DNA of 64,000 bases from Mucilaginibacter sp. 14171R-50 (GTDB lineage: Bacteria; Bacteroidota; Bacteroidia; Sphingobacteriales; Sphingobacteriaceae): the NCBI RefSeq assembly GCF_010093045.1, contig NZ_CP048115.1, positions 3,720,001 to 3,784,000 of the forward strand, in the 5' to 3' direction. This document shows positions 1-8,863 of the stretch, in pieces. The notes under the pieces are model-generated. The model did no database searches. It was not told the DNA's origin and saw only the letters and a list, made by a program, of their open reading frames with translations. The translations under genes and the position numbers were made by a program. Numbering within the stretch: position 1 is the first letter of the stretch; each line of letters begins with the position of its first letter.

Positions 1-1
1 G

Positions 2-886
2 AACTCCAGCATACTTTACACGGATTCGCTGAACACCTTAGGCCAGCCCGAAACCTTTCTTGACCAAACTGCAGCTTTGTATGATAAATTCGCGGAAAGG
101 AGCAAAATATATAAATACCAGCCTGAGATGGATTACGCAAAGCGCTGTATTGCAAATGTTTATATTCGAAAAGGGTTCGCTTTAACCAAAAATAACGATT
201 TTAAAAACGCTGCTGAGGCTTTTCAAAAAGCAAAAAAGTATGCCCCGGCCCATAAACAAATAAATGCCTATATAGCTTATGCCAACAATAAGCTTGGCAA
301 CCTTCAGGATGCAGCGAAGTATTATTCGAACCTGATAAATACCGATAGCACAAAATTAGAGTACCTGGAAACAGCCTCGGCCATCTACAAGTCGCTTGGC
401 GATACCGCAAAAGCGCTTGAAATTGTTAAAAAGGGTAGGCGCTTGCTTCCGCAAAACAAGCAGCTTTTGCACGATGAAGCGAATATCTATAATAACAAAA
501 GGGATTATAAAGCGTTAGAACCACTGCTGGTGCCACTGATTGAAAGTAATACAACTAACCCGGAGATTACTTTTGTAGCGGCAAATTGTTATGACAATTT
601 AAACCAATACGATAAAGCGGAGTCGTTATACCTGCGCACCATCGAGTTAAATGTATCGGCTTATGAGCCCGTATTTAATTTGGGTTTATTGTATTTCAAA
701 AAAAGTACGTTAAAAAATAATAATGACGATAAAAATATAACAAGTGCTATATTGTGGCTTGAAAAAGCCAATGAAATGGCGCCTACAGATAAAAAATGCC
801 TTGAGCTTTTACAACTGGCATATACAAAAACCGGAAACCAGAACCAGTTAGAAAGGGTTAACAGCCGGTTAGAACAGTTAAACTAA
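2..886 (+). CDS. TPR-repeat protein, 5'-truncated by window edge
   Basis: The reading frame is already open at base 2 with no stop, so the true start lies outside the window; the TTG at 77 is internal. The visible ~294 residues are serial helical pairs of tetratricopeptide type (A-x-x-Y/F patterns such as KNAAEAFQKAKKYAP, DAAKYYSNLI, DKAESLYLRTIELN). TPR arrays are protein-protein interaction scaffolds. The start is missing, so a signal peptide cannot be judged. A second TPR protein follows 72 bp downstream on the same strand, so co-transcription is plausible. Specific function is unknown. Confidence 0.85.
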   Translation, partial: NSSILYTDSLNTLGQPETFLDQTAALYDKFAERSKIYKYQPEMDYAKRCIANVYIRKGFALTKNNDFKNAAEAFQKAKKYAPAHKQINAYIAYANNKLGNLQDAAKYYSNLINTDSTKLEYLETASAIYKSLGDTAKALEIVKKGRRLLPQNKQLLHDEANIYNNKRDYKALEPLLVPLIESNTTNPEITFVAANCYDNLNQYDKAESLYLRTIELNVSAYEPVFNLGLLYFKKSTLKNNNDDKNITSAILWLEKANEMAPTDKKCLELLQLAYTKTGNQNQLERVNSRLEQLN

Positions 887-958
887 AACACACTAAACAC
901 TATAAAAATGTTACCGCAACTATGCCGTAACATCAATTACCAATTTAAAACACACCAA

Positions 959-2206
959 ATGAAAGTTAAATTTTTGATGACGGGCATTTTAGCCTGTTTA
1001 ACGGCTACAACCTTTGCACAAAAGGGCGAGTTGAATACCGCACAATCAGAATATGAGAAGTATGTGGGCCTGAAATCGCAACCCGCTTTAGCTATGCCAA
1101 GCCTTACCAAGGCCAGGCAGGCGATAGATAAGGCAGCTGCAAACGAAAAAACGGCTAATTTACCCCAAACCTATGCGGTTAAGGCTGGTATTTATGGTTC
1201 TTTGGCCGAATTGGATACTGTTGCAACTACTTCGTTGCCATTGTTTAATACAGCCGCCGAAGCGTTGAAAAAAGCGAAAGAACTTGATACAAAAGGCGAA
1301 AATAAACAGCTTATTGAAAATGCAGGGGTGGCCTTGGCAGGTTACCAGCTTAATAAAGGCGTAAAGGAATACCAATCGCAAAAGTATGATCTTGCGTACA
1401 AATCGTTTGATTTTTACCGTACCATAATGCCAGAGGATACTAACGCCATATTGTACACCGGTTTGGCAGCGTTAAATTCTAAAAACTATCCGGCCGCTAT
1501 AAGCAATTACACTAAGTTACTTACCACCAAATACTCAAAGGTGGAAAGCATGTACAGCGAGCTTGCCAACGTATATTTAACCAATAAAGATACTGCCAAC
1601 GCGTTGAAAACCGTTACCGAAGGCATTGCGAAATACCCGAACAACGCTGATCTGAGAAGGACTGAAATTGAAATCAGCCTAACGCAGGGAAAACAAAAAG
1701 AGGTGCTTGATAAAATTTTAAGCGCTATCGCCAACGATCCTAAAAACAAAGATTTGTATTACTATGCAGGTTTGGTTTATTCGCAGGTAGGTGATGCAGC
1801 TTCCCAAAAAATAGCTAAAGCTCCCGCGGCGTCAAAAGCAGCTTTACAGGCAGAAAAAGATCAAAACTTCCAAAAAGCGGCCGAGATGTATAAAAAAGCC
1901 CTTGAGATTGACCCCAATTATTTTGAGGCAAACCTGAACATGGGCTACGTGATCATTTCGCCGGCAATTGAAGCATATAATGCCGCTAACAAACTGCCCA
2001 GCAACCAGCAAAAAGCTTACGATGCAGCAATGGCTAAAGCAAACGCCCAATTCGACCTGGCCAAACCGTATTTGTTGAAAGCCGTGGAGTTGAACCCGAA
2101 ATCATACGATGCTTTAAATAATTTGCTTACTTATTATAAAGGCAAAAAGGATAGTGCTAACATTGCTAAATTAAATGCGCAAATAAACGCGTTGCCTAAA
2201 AACTAA
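959..2206 (+). CDS. Exported TPR-repeat protein
   Basis: 415 residues counted from ATG 959. An in-frame ATG at 908 would add 17 residues ahead of a clear signal peptide, so 959 is preferred: MKVKFLMTGILACLTATTFAQ has a basic N-end, a hydrophobic core and an AxQ cleavage site. The mature part carries several TPR units (NYPAAISNYTKLLTTKYSKV, FQKAAEMYKKALEIDPNYFEANLNMG, YLLKAVELNPKSYDALNNL) and is Ala/Lys rich. It probably lies in the periplasm. It follows another TPR gene and ends just before a strong hairpin terminator. Partner proteins are unknown. Confidence 0.85.
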   Translation: MKVKFLMTGILACLTATTFAQKGELNTAQSEYEKYVGLKSQPALAMPSLTKARQAIDKAAANEKTANLPQTYAVKAGIYGSLAELDTVATTSLPLFNTAAEALKKAKELDTKGENKQLIENAGVALAGYQLNKGVKEYQSQKYDLAYKSFDFYRTIMPEDTNAILYTGLAALNSKNYPAAISNYTKLLTTKYSKVESMYSELANVYLTNKDTANALKTVTEGIAKYPNNADLRRTEIEISLTQGKQKEVLDKILSAIANDPKNKDLYYYAGLVYSQVGDAASQKIAKAPAASKAALQAEKDQNFQKAAEMYKKALEIDPNYFEANLNMGYVIISPAIEAYNAANKLPSNQQKAYDAAMAKANAQFDLAKPYLLKAVELNPKSYDALNNLLTYYKGKKDSANIAKLNAQINALPKN

Positions 2207-2220
2207 CAATAGGGGTATTA

Positions 2221-2256
2221 AAAATATAGAGCCTGCTTAAACAGGCTCTATATTTT
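2221..2256 (+). terminator. Intrinsic terminator after TPR gene
   Basis: Perfect 15-bp stem (2221-2235 with 2242-2256) around a 6-nt loop, 14 bp past the TPR stop. The outer stem is A/T so it yields a T tract after the GC core gagcctg/caggctc. Confidence 0.85.
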
Positions 2257-2402
2257 GATCTTTTACTTAACATAATGTTAATTATAAGAATTAAAATAGT
2301 TCTGGTTTTGTTAGTTCAGTGTATTGTCAAATAGTTCCCATCTTAATTATTTGAACCAATTTTTGGTGTTTATTTCTCTAAACTTGTTTAAATATTACTG
2401 CT

Positions 2403-3197
2403 ATGGATTTAAAATTAAAAAATAAAACCGCGCTTGTTACCGGCTCAACCGCAGGTATTGGTTTTGCTATTGCAAAAGCGCTGGCTTTTGAAGGCGCTGA
2501 TGTATATATCAATGGTCGCGACAAAAATAAGGTGGACACGGTTGCACAAGAGCTTGTTTTAGCAACGGGAAATTCAAACATTAAAGGCATCGCAGCAGAT
2601 TTTTCTGACAAACAACAGATTGATCAACTTTTAAAGCAATTGCCCGCAGTTGATATACTGATCAATAACGTTGGCATATTTGAGCCTAAAGCATTTAAAG
2701 ATATAACAGACGACGACTGGTTTAAATTTTTTGAAGTAAATGTGTTAAGCGGCGTACGGCTTTCCAGGGTTTATTTTGATAAAATGCTCGAAGAAAACTG
2801 GGGCCGCATCATATTTATATCAAGCGAGTCTGCTGTACAGATCCCGGCGGAAATGATTCATTACGGTATGACAAAAACCGCCCAGATAGCTGTTGCCCGC
2901 GGCCTTGCCGAACTTACTGTTGGTACTAAGGTAACCGTAAACAGCGTTTTACCCGGGCCAACTTTATCTGAGGGTGTTGACGGTTTTATGAAGGCATTGG
3001 CCACAGACCAGGGTAAATCTGAGGCCGAGATGGAAAAGGAATTTTTTACTAATATGCGCGGCACGTCATTAATAAAGCGCTTTATCAGTCCTGAAGAGAT
3101 CGCCAATATGGTGGCTTATATTGCAAGCCCTCTATCGTCAGCAACAAACGGGGCGGTTTTACGCGCAGACGGCGGTGTTATCAAAACTGCATTTTAA
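2403..3197 (+). CDS. SDR family NAD(P)-dependent oxidoreductase
   Basis: 264 residues, the usual classical SDR length. The Rossmann glycine motif TGSTAGIG is at 13-20, the NNVG motif at about 88, a catalytic Ser near 141 (ISSES) and the YxxxK pair at Y154/K158 (YGMTK). The C-terminal ADGG motif before the end is typical of FabG-like SDRs. Cytoplasmic; substrate cannot be told from sequence. It stands alone, bounded by hairpin terminators on both sides, so it is likely monocistronic. No good -7 box was seen directly upstream. Confidence 0.9.
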   Translation: MDLKLKNKTALVTGSTAGIGFAIAKALAFEGADVYINGRDKNKVDTVAQELVLATGNSNIKGIAADFSDKQQIDQLLKQLPAVDILINNVGIFEPKAFKDITDDDWFKFFEVNVLSGVRLSRVYFDKMLEENWGRIIFISSESAVQIPAEMIHYGMTKTAQIAVARGLAELTVGTKVTVNSVLPGPTLSEGVDGFMKALATDQGKSEAEMEKEFFTNMRGTSLIKRFISPEEIANMVAYIASPLSSATNGAVLRADGGVIKTAF

Positions 3198-3237
3198 ACA
3201 AACGGCCCGCAGCAAAATGCTGCGGGCCGTTTGTTTA
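3195..3237. terminator. Bidirectional terminator between convergent genes
   Basis: Perfect 20-bp stem (3195-3214 with 3218-3237), 3-nt loop, GC-rich core with A/T flanks on both sides. The left arm includes the TAA stop of the SDR gene; the lipoprotein gene on the minus strand ends 14 bp to the right. Confidence 0.92.
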
Positions 3238-3250
3238 TCACATCAACCAA

Positions 3251-3460
3251 TTACATTGGCTTAGTGGTGGTATCTTTTGTGGTAGTGTCTTTCCTCATAG
3301 TATCCATTTTGGCGCTATCAGGGGCTGGTGTAGCCATAGTAGCGGTCGAGTCAGTCATTGTGCTATCAGACCCGCCTGTTTTTTTCTCGGAACTGCAACC
3401 CGCTGCAATTGAACCGATCATCGTCGCGACCAGGGCGAAACTTAAAAATTGCTTTTTCAT
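3251..3460 (-). CDS. Small Ser/Thr/Lys-rich lipoprotein
   Basis: 69 residues. The N-terminus MKKQFLSFALVATMIGSIAAGC is a type II signal peptide with lipobox IAAGC, so Cys22 should be lipidated. The remaining ~47 residues are low-complexity and polar (TMTDSTATMATPAPDSAKMDTM, then KDTTTK twice), with no fold visible. Small lipoproteins of this type are common in Bacteroidota and mostly uncharacterised. It is convergent with the SDR gene and shares its terminator. Function unknown. Confidence 0.75.
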   Translation of the reverse strand: MKKQFLSFALVATMIGSIAAGCSSEKKTGGSDSTMTDSTATMATPAPDSAKMDTMRKDTTTKDTTTKPM

Positions 3461-3594
3461 AATAATAGATATAGTTTTTTGAATTTGTGTTAGTTGTTAT
3501 CAGTAGTTTACAACCACCCAATAACCAGTTTGTTTGTTAAAAGTTTACTTTATAAAGCAAACTATGTTCCAAAAAATGCTGATATTTAACGGTA

Positions 3595-4071
3595 ATGGTA
3601 ATCTCAGAGAATACCCTGAAATGGATAATGCGCCTCTACCCCCCTCTCCTTTTTCAGCGAATATGGGTGGCTGGTTTCGATAAGGGGTTTCGTGGCGTTA
3701 AGGTCAGGGTTTTTAAAAGCATCCTTAATAAAAATTATAACGGCTCGATTTTCGGCGGGACGATATTTGCGGCAGCAGATCCTTTTTACCCGGTATTGTT
3801 CGACCGTGTATTGAACACACCCGACCGAAAGCTGAGGGTATGGTCAAAATCATCCAGGATAGATTTTTTGAAACCTGCGTTATCAAGCCTTTGGTTCAAT
3901 ATTAAGCTAAGCGACGCGGATATTGACCTTGCTATCCAAATGTTAAACACAACCGGAAAATACGAACAGTGTTTCCCGGTGGATATATATAATAAGAATA
4001 ATGAGGTGTGCGTATCTATGATGAACGAGGTTTACATACGCGACCTTAATTTTACACCAGCAGCTACTTGA
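3595..4071 (+). CDS. DUF4442 (hot-dog fold) protein
   Basis: 158 residues starting at ATG 3595. It resembles the DUF4442/YiiD C-terminal family: conserved SIFGGTIFAAADPFYPVL in the middle, then LRVWSKSSRIDFLKPA and a C-terminal strand region. The family is related to hot-dog fold thioesterases, but a reaction for this member is not established. Four bases separate its stop from a GNAT gene, and an AlbA_2 gene follows, suggesting a three-gene transcript. Confidence 0.75.
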   Translation: MVISENTLKWIMRLYPPLLFQRIWVAGFDKGFRGVKVRVFKSILNKNYNGSIFGGTIFAAADPFYPVLFDRVLNTPDRKLRVWSKSSRIDFLKPALSSLWFNIKLSDADIDLAIQMLNTTGKYEQCFPVDIYNKNNEVCVSMMNEVYIRDLNFTPAAT

Positions 4072-4075
4072 TATT

Positions 4076-4531
4076 ATGCCTGTATTTATGAATGACGAGG
4101 CCTTTGAAAAAAAGGGCTTTCGTATCTCTACTGATAAAGCATCGCTCGATTTTGATGTGATATTTAACTATCTTGACCAGCAGTCGTACTGGGCAACGCA
4201 TATATCGCCCCAAAGGTTAAAAACAGCCATACAAAATTCGTTATGTTTTGGCGTTTATAAGGATGGCGCGCAGGTAGGTTTTGCACGGGTAATAACAGAT
4301 ATGGCTACATTTGCTTACTTATGCGATGTGTTTGTACTGCCGGACTACCAGGGTAACGGTTTATCAAAATGGATGATGCAAACGATAATGAACCACGCGG
4401 ATCTGCAGGGGTTGCGCCGCTGGTCGTTAGCTACGCGGGATGCGCATGGCCTTTATAAACAATTCGGGTTTACACCACTTACAAACCCTGACCAATGGAT
4501 GCAGATTTTTACGCCTTACAAAGCAGAATAA
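4076..4531 (+). CDS. GNAT family N-acetyltransferase
   Basis: 151 residues. The acetyl-CoA binding motif A is visible as VFVLPDYQGNGLSKWMMQ (V-x-x-x-x-Q-G-x-G), preceded by the beta-strand region GFARVITDMATFAYLCD and followed by RRWSLATRDAHGLYKQFGF, the usual C-terminal motif B with the YxxxGF signature. ATG 4076 is used; an internal ATG at 4088 is possible. Close spacing to the DUF4442 gene upstream and the AlbA_2 gene downstream implies an operon. Substrate unknown. Confidence 0.88.
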   Translation: MPVFMNDEAFEKKGFRISTDKASLDFDVIFNYLDQQSYWATHISPQRLKTAIQNSLCFGVYKDGAQVGFARVITDMATFAYLCDVFVLPDYQGNGLSKWMMQTIMNHADLQGLRRWSLATRDAHGLYKQFGFTPLTNPDQWMQIFTPYKAE

Positions 4532-4544
4532 CGGGAGAATTGAA

Positions 4545-5168
4545 ATGAATTTAAAGCGACAGATTTTTGAAGGCGAAGGCGTATCTCTTGATTTTAAAAA
4601 AACAATTACAAGCTGCGAAAAAATAGCCAAAACAATGGTATCATTTGCCAATAACATTGGCGGGAGGCTACTCATCGGCGTTTTAGACGATGGTACCATA
4701 AAAGGTGTTAAAGCGGAGGACGAAGAACGTTATATGATAACGCGCGCTGCCCATTTTTTTAGCCGACCTGCGCTCGAGCCCGTTTTTGAGGAAGTTTATT
4801 TTGATGATAAGCTGGTGCTGATTGTAGATATACCAGAAAGTAAGGAAAAGCCCCATTACTCGCTTGCCGAGGACGGTAAATGGTGGGTTTATATCCGCGT
4901 AAAAGATAAGAGCGTACTCGCCAGCAAAGTAGTGGTTGATGTGCTAAAGCGATCTTCAGATGACAGCGGTGTACTGATAGAATATTCATCAAAAGAGAAA
5001 GCGCTTTTAGAGCACCTGGAGAAAGAAGACCGTATTACCGTAAAAGAGTTTTGTACTTTGCTGAATATCGGCCGCCGGCGGGCGCAGCGTATACTGGTCA
5101 ACCTGGTGCTTTCGGGAGTACTGCGTGTGCATACTACTGAAAAAGAAGAGTTTTACACAGCCTCCTGA
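4545..5168 (+). CDS. AlbA_2 (Schlafen-type) domain protein with C-terminal winged helix
   Basis: 207 residues from ATG 4545. An in-frame start at 4440 would overlap the GNAT gene by 92 bp and add residues unlike the family, and a purine-rich ggagaa stretch precedes 4545. Residues ~5-120 match the AlbA_2 domain (EGEGVSLDFKKTI, then MVSFANNIGGRLLIGVLDDG, the P-loop-like GGxLxIGVxDDG motif). The last ~65 residues (KALLEHLEKEDRITVKEFC...RRRAQRILVNLVLSGVLR) form a winged-helix-like module. Such proteins bind nucleic acid and act as putative regulators. Target unknown. Confidence 0.8.
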   Translation: MNLKRQIFEGEGVSLDFKKTITSCEKIAKTMVSFANNIGGRLLIGVLDDGTIKGVKAEDEERYMITRAAHFFSRPALEPVFEEVYFDDKLVLIVDIPESKEKPHYSLAEDGKWWVYIRVKDKSVLASKVVVDVLKRSSDDSGVLIEYSSKEKALLEHLEKEDRITVKEFCTLLNIGRRRAQRILVNLVLSGVLRVHTTEKEEFYTAS

Positions 5169-5185
5169 ATTAGCGGGCTATTCGT

Positions 5186-5193
5186 TACTTTTG
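5186..5193 (+). promoter_or_regulatory. -7 promoter box for MATE gene
   Basis: TACTTTTG matches the Bacteroidota TAnnTTTG -7 consensus, 15 nt before ATG 5209. No convincing -33 TTG was seen at the right distance. Confidence 0.5.
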
Positions 5194-5208
5194 CCTCCCT
5201 TTGCAGTA

Positions 5209-6606
5209 ATGAAAGCCTTATATCAAAAATATCAGTTCTATTATCGCGATAGCCTGAAACTGGCCATACCGGTTGTAATATCGCAATTGGGCCATACACT
5301 TGTGCAGGTATCTGATTCGGTGATTGTTGGTCATTTTGCGGGAACTACCGCTTTGGCAGCGGTTTCACTGGTGAATAGCCTGTTCCTGGTGCCTTTGGTT
5401 ATTGGTGTGGGCATCAGCTACGGCATTACCCCTTTAATAGCGCAAAACAACGGTCGTGGTAATTACCAGGAATGCGGCACACTGCTTTCAAACAGTTTCT
5501 TTCTAAATGTTATTACCGGCATTGTGCTGTTTTGCGCCATTTACTTTGGCGTGATGCTGTTTATCAACAAACTGCACCAATCTCCCGACGTGGTTATACA
5601 GGCCAAACCTTATCTTTTCCTGCTGAGTATATCGCTGATACCTTTGCTGGTGTTTAGTACTTTTAAACAGTTTGCCGAAGGTCTGGGATTTACCAAACAG
5701 GCCATGCTTATATCTATTTGGGGCAACGTACTAAACATTGTATTGGGCGTAATATTTGTAAAGGGTCTTTTTGGGGTACACCCTATGGGGATAAAAGGCG
5801 TTGGTTACAGCACGCTTATCGATCGGAGCGTCATGGCAATTGTAATGGCAGTGTATGTGCTGCGCTCTCCTATCTTTAAAAAATATCTCAAAGATTTCGC
5901 TGTTAGAAACATCGACCGGATGCGTGGTTTGCAGATATTAAAAATTGGCATGCCCGTGGCCATGCAATACGTTTTTGAAGTTGGTGCCTTTGGCGGCGCG
6001 GCTTTAATTATAGGGAGCATAGGCATGGTTGAGCAAGCTGCCCACCAGGTGGCCATAAGCCTCGCCGCCATGACCTACATGATGGCCAGCGGTATTTCGG
6101 CAGCGGCAGCTATTCGGTCAGGCAATTATTTTGGCGCGGGCAATCATTCAGAGCTGCGGCTATCTGCCATTTCCAATTATCATATCGTTATTGTTTTTAT
6201 GAGTTGTACTGCTATTATTTTTACACTCTTTAACCAATATCTTCCATGGATATATACTACCGACAGGACGGTAATAGCCATTGCAGCACAGTTACTTATC
6301 GTTGCCGCTTTCTTTCAGCTTTTTGATGGTACACAAGTAGTAGGCCTGGGTATATTACGTGGTATGGGTGACGTAAATAAACCTACGCTAATAACTTTTA
6401 TATCGTACTGGATAGTTGGCCTGCCCATGGCATATTTGCTTGGTATTTACTTTGATTTGGGGGTAACGGGTGTTTGGTACGGCCTGGTATTAGGGCTGAT
6501 GGCAGCGTCGATAATGTTATTCCTACGCTTTCAGAGCATTAGTAAAAGCAATAATCTTATCATTGTTGACGATATATCACAGCAGATCAAAAATACATAT
6601 CATTAG
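5209..6606 (+). CDS. MATE family efflux transporter
   Basis: 465 residues from ATG 5209; an upstream in-frame start at 5125 overlaps the AlbA_2 gene and gives a non-family leader. About twelve hydrophobic segments in two homologous halves. The N-terminal PVVISQLGHTLVQVSDSVIVGHF is the classic MatE repeat 1 (TM1-TM2), and GMPVAMQYVFEVGAFGGAALIIG starts the second repeat. Inner-membrane cation/drug antiporter by family. The 3' end overlaps the convergent HDAC-like gene by 20 bp. Substrate unknown; it could be NorM/DinF-like. Confidence 0.92.
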   Translation: MKALYQKYQFYYRDSLKLAIPVVISQLGHTLVQVSDSVIVGHFAGTTALAAVSLVNSLFLVPLVIGVGISYGITPLIAQNNGRGNYQECGTLLSNSFFLNVITGIVLFCAIYFGVMLFINKLHQSPDVVIQAKPYLFLLSISLIPLLVFSTFKQFAEGLGFTKQAMLISIWGNVLNIVLGVIFVKGLFGVHPMGIKGVGYSTLIDRSVMAIVMAVYVLRSPIFKKYLKDFAVRNIDRMRGLQILKIGMPVAMQYVFEVGAFGGAALIIGSIGMVEQAAHQVAISLAAMTYMMASGISAAAAIRSGNYFGAGNHSELRLSAISNYHIVIVFMSCTAIIFTLFNQYLPWIYTTDRTVIAIAAQLLIVAAFFQLFDGTQVVGLGILRGMGDVNKPTLITFISYWIVGLPMAYLLGIYFDLGVTGVWYGLVLGLMAASIMLFLRFQSISKSNNLIIVDDISQQIKNTYH

Positions 6607-7489
6607 CTAAGCGGAAAGTATTGCAATGCGCTTCAACAATATCTTTTATTTGCGGCGAATAGCCCCCTCCCATGCTTACCTGCACAGGTATCTTTCTTTG
6701 CCAGCATTGTTCAAGCACAAACCGGTCGCGTTCTTTGCAAGCCTCTTTACTAAGCGCCAGTTTGCCTAAGTTATCTGATGCCAGCACATCTACCCCGGCC
6801 AGGTAAAATATAAATTGGGGTTTGTGCCCATCAATTAAACCGGGCAACGTATCTTTTAACAGCTTTAAGTACTCGTCATCACCCACCCCGTCGGGCAGCG
6901 GTATATCAAGGTCCGAGCGCTCTTTCCTGAACGGGAAATTTTTATCGCCATGCATCGAGAAGGTAAACACCCGCGGTTCATTTTCAAATATTTGCGCGGT
7001 GCCGTTCCCCTGGTGTACATCTAAATCAATTATTAAGATATTAGTACATAAATTATTATAAAGCAGATAGTTGGCAGCTATTGCCTGATCGTTCAACATA
7101 CAAAACCCTTCGCCCCAATTGGTGCCTGCATGATGGGTACCGCCGGCAACATTAAAAGCAATGCCATATTCAAAAGCATACCTGCACCCGTCAATAGTAC
7201 CCTGGGCTATACGCATCTCCCGCTCTATTAATTGTGCTGACAAGGGAAAACCGATACGCCGCTGTTCTTTAGGCGCAAGGGTCAAATCGCGCAGTTGCTG
7301 CCCGTAAACCGCATCATGGGTTAATAGAATGACGGCTTCATCCGCAATCGCCGGCGAAAAAAGATTCTCTGCAGTGATCACCCCTTCATGAATCAGCTGG
7401 GCCGGTATCAATTCGTACTTAAGCATCGGGAAGCGATGCCCCGGCGGCAAAGGATGGGCATATATGGCGTCGTAAGCGATCTTAAGCAT
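6587..7489 (-). CDS. HDAC superfamily (arginase/deacetylase fold) deacylase
   Basis: 300 residues. The zinc/charge-relay residues of the histone deacetylase superfamily are visible: GGTHHAG (H119, H120), IIDLDVHQGNGT (D157, H159) and GVDVLASDNLG (third metal Asp), plus the C-terminal MGGGYS motif. Bacterial members hydrolyse N-acyl amides such as acetyl-polyamines or acetyl-lysine. The GGxHHA form resembles the HDAC11-like branch rather than AcuC. It lies 15 bp downstream of kynU on the same strand, so the two are probably co-transcribed; an amide substrate linked to kynurenine metabolism is conceivable but unproven. Confidence 0.88.
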   Translation of the reverse strand: MLKIAYDAIYAHPLPPGHRFPMLKYELIPAQLIHEGVITAENLFSPAIADEAVILLTHDAVYGQQLRDLTLAPKEQRRIGFPLSAQLIEREMRIAQGTIDGCRYAFEYGIAFNVAGGTHHAGTNWGEGFCMLNDQAIAANYLLYNNLCTNILIIDLDVHQGNGTAQIFENEPRVFTFSMHGDKNFPFRKERSDLDIPLPDGVGDDEYLKLLKDTLPGLIDGHKPQFIFYLAGVDVLASDNLGKLALSKEACKERDRFVLEQCWQRKIPVQVSMGGGYSPQIKDIVEAHCNTFRLANDMYF

Positions 7490-7504
7490 TGGGTCCGCTA
7501 TTGA

Positions 7505-8791
7505 TTACTTAACGGCTTCAAGGGCTTTAAAAAGCGCTTCAGCGGCTTTATAAACATCCGTATACGAATTATAAAGCGGCACCGGGCTTAGCCTGATCAC
7601 ATCGGGCTCGCGCCAGTCGCCTATAACTCCGTTCTCCGCAAGATAATTAAATATCGCTTTAGCATCACGCTTACACACTACCGAGAGCTGACAGCCGCGC
7701 TCATTCGCGTTTTTAGGGGTGACGATACTGTACACGTCTTCGCCGTATTTTTTGTTTACCTGGCCTATAAGATATTCAAGGTAGCCGGTAAGCACTTCGC
7801 TTTTGGCACGCAGCACCCGCAGGCCGCCCGCTTTCTCAAATATGTCCAGCGATGCCTTGTGCAAGGCCATTAAGATAATCGGGCTGGTGCTCACGTTCCA
7901 TCCCTCAGCGCCGTTCTCGGGTTCAAAACCTGGAGCCATTAAAAACTGTTTATCCTTACGGTAACCCCACCATCCCGCAAAGCGGTTCAAGGTGGTATCG
8001 GCAAAATGTTTTTCGTGCACAAATATACCGCTGATACCGCCCGGCCCGGAGTTCATGTACTTGTAGGAGCACCAGCAGGCAAAATCGGCATCCCATTCAT
8101 GCAGCTTTAAAGGCACATTGCCCGCGGCATGTGCAAGATCTAAACCGACTATCGCGCCCACGGTATGGCCGGCTTTAGCAATCGCGGCCAGATCAAAGAA
8201 CTGTCCGGTATAATAGTTTATCCCACCAAACAGCACCAAGGCAAGGTTATCACCATTATCTGTAATCTGTTGTAGTATATCTTCAGTACGCAGCGTAGTT
8301 TCTCCCGCACGTGGCGCTACCTCAATAATGGCATCCTTGGGGTCAAAACCATGGAAACGGACCTGGCTTTCAACCGCGTACTGGTCTGATGGGAAAGCGC
8401 CCGCTTCCATCAGTATCTTATATCTTTTATCTGCTGGTTTATAGAAACTTACCATCAGCAAATGAAGATTCACTGTAAGCGAATTCATCACGGTGATCTC
8501 GGTTTGTTTAGCCCCCAATATATCCGACAGCGGGGCAAGCAATTGCTTATGATATTTAAGCCAGGGATCATCGCCCACAAACCAGCCTTCTACCGCATTA
8601 TCTTCCCAGGCGTTCAACTGCTGCTGTATATACTTTTTGGCCGAACGGGGCTGCAAGCCCAGGGAATTGCCACAAAGGTAAATGGCATCGGTGCCGTTAT
8701 GCTTTGGTATCAAAAATTCATCACGAAAGCTGCGCAATGTATCCTGCTCGTCCTGCTGAAGGGCAAATTGAAGGGTGTCCTGGTAAATCAT
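7505..8791 (-). CDS. kynU: Kynureninase
   Basis: 428 residues, the standard length. PLP fold type I enzyme cleaving kynurenine (or 3-hydroxykynurenine) to anthranilate (or 3-hydroxyanthranilate) and alanine. Diagnostic features: AIYLCGNSLGLQPRSA near the N-terminus, AGAFPSDQYAVESQ, the cofactor Asp in GLDLAHAAGN, and the PLP lysine in CSYKYMNSGPGG near residue 243. No kmo or tryptophan dioxygenase gene lies nearby; the only operon partner is the HDAC-like gene. The start codon sits 4 nt from a near-consensus -7 box, so the mRNA may be leaderless. Confidence 0.95.
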   Translation of the reverse strand: MIYQDTLQFALQQDEQDTLRSFRDEFLIPKHNGTDAIYLCGNSLGLQPRSAKKYIQQQLNAWEDNAVEGWFVGDDPWLKYHKQLLAPLSDILGAKQTEITVMNSLTVNLHLLMVSFYKPADKRYKILMEAGAFPSDQYAVESQVRFHGFDPKDAIIEVAPRAGETTLRTEDILQQITDNGDNLALVLFGGINYYTGQFFDLAAIAKAGHTVGAIVGLDLAHAAGNVPLKLHEWDADFACWCSYKYMNSGPGGISGIFVHEKHFADTTLNRFAGWWGYRKDKQFLMAPGFEPENGAEGWNVSTSPIILMALHKASLDIFEKAGGLRVLRAKSEVLTGYLEYLIGQVNKKYGEDVYSIVTPKNANERGCQLSVVCKRDAKAIFNYLAENGVIGDWREPDVIRLSPVPLYNSYTDVYKAAEALFKALEAVK

Positions 8792-8795
8792 CGGT

Positions 8796-8803
8796 CAATA
8801 TTA
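8796..8803 (-). promoter_or_regulatory. -7 box of kynU, leaderless layout
   Basis: Minus-strand TAATATTG, one mismatch to TAnnTTTG, ends 4 nt before the kynU ATG. No -33 TTG at canonical spacing was seen. Confidence 0.4.
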
Positions 8804-8863
8804 CGAAAAACCTGCATCACATATTGCCGCTAATAACTAATTTAGCTTTACATTTAAGCATCT

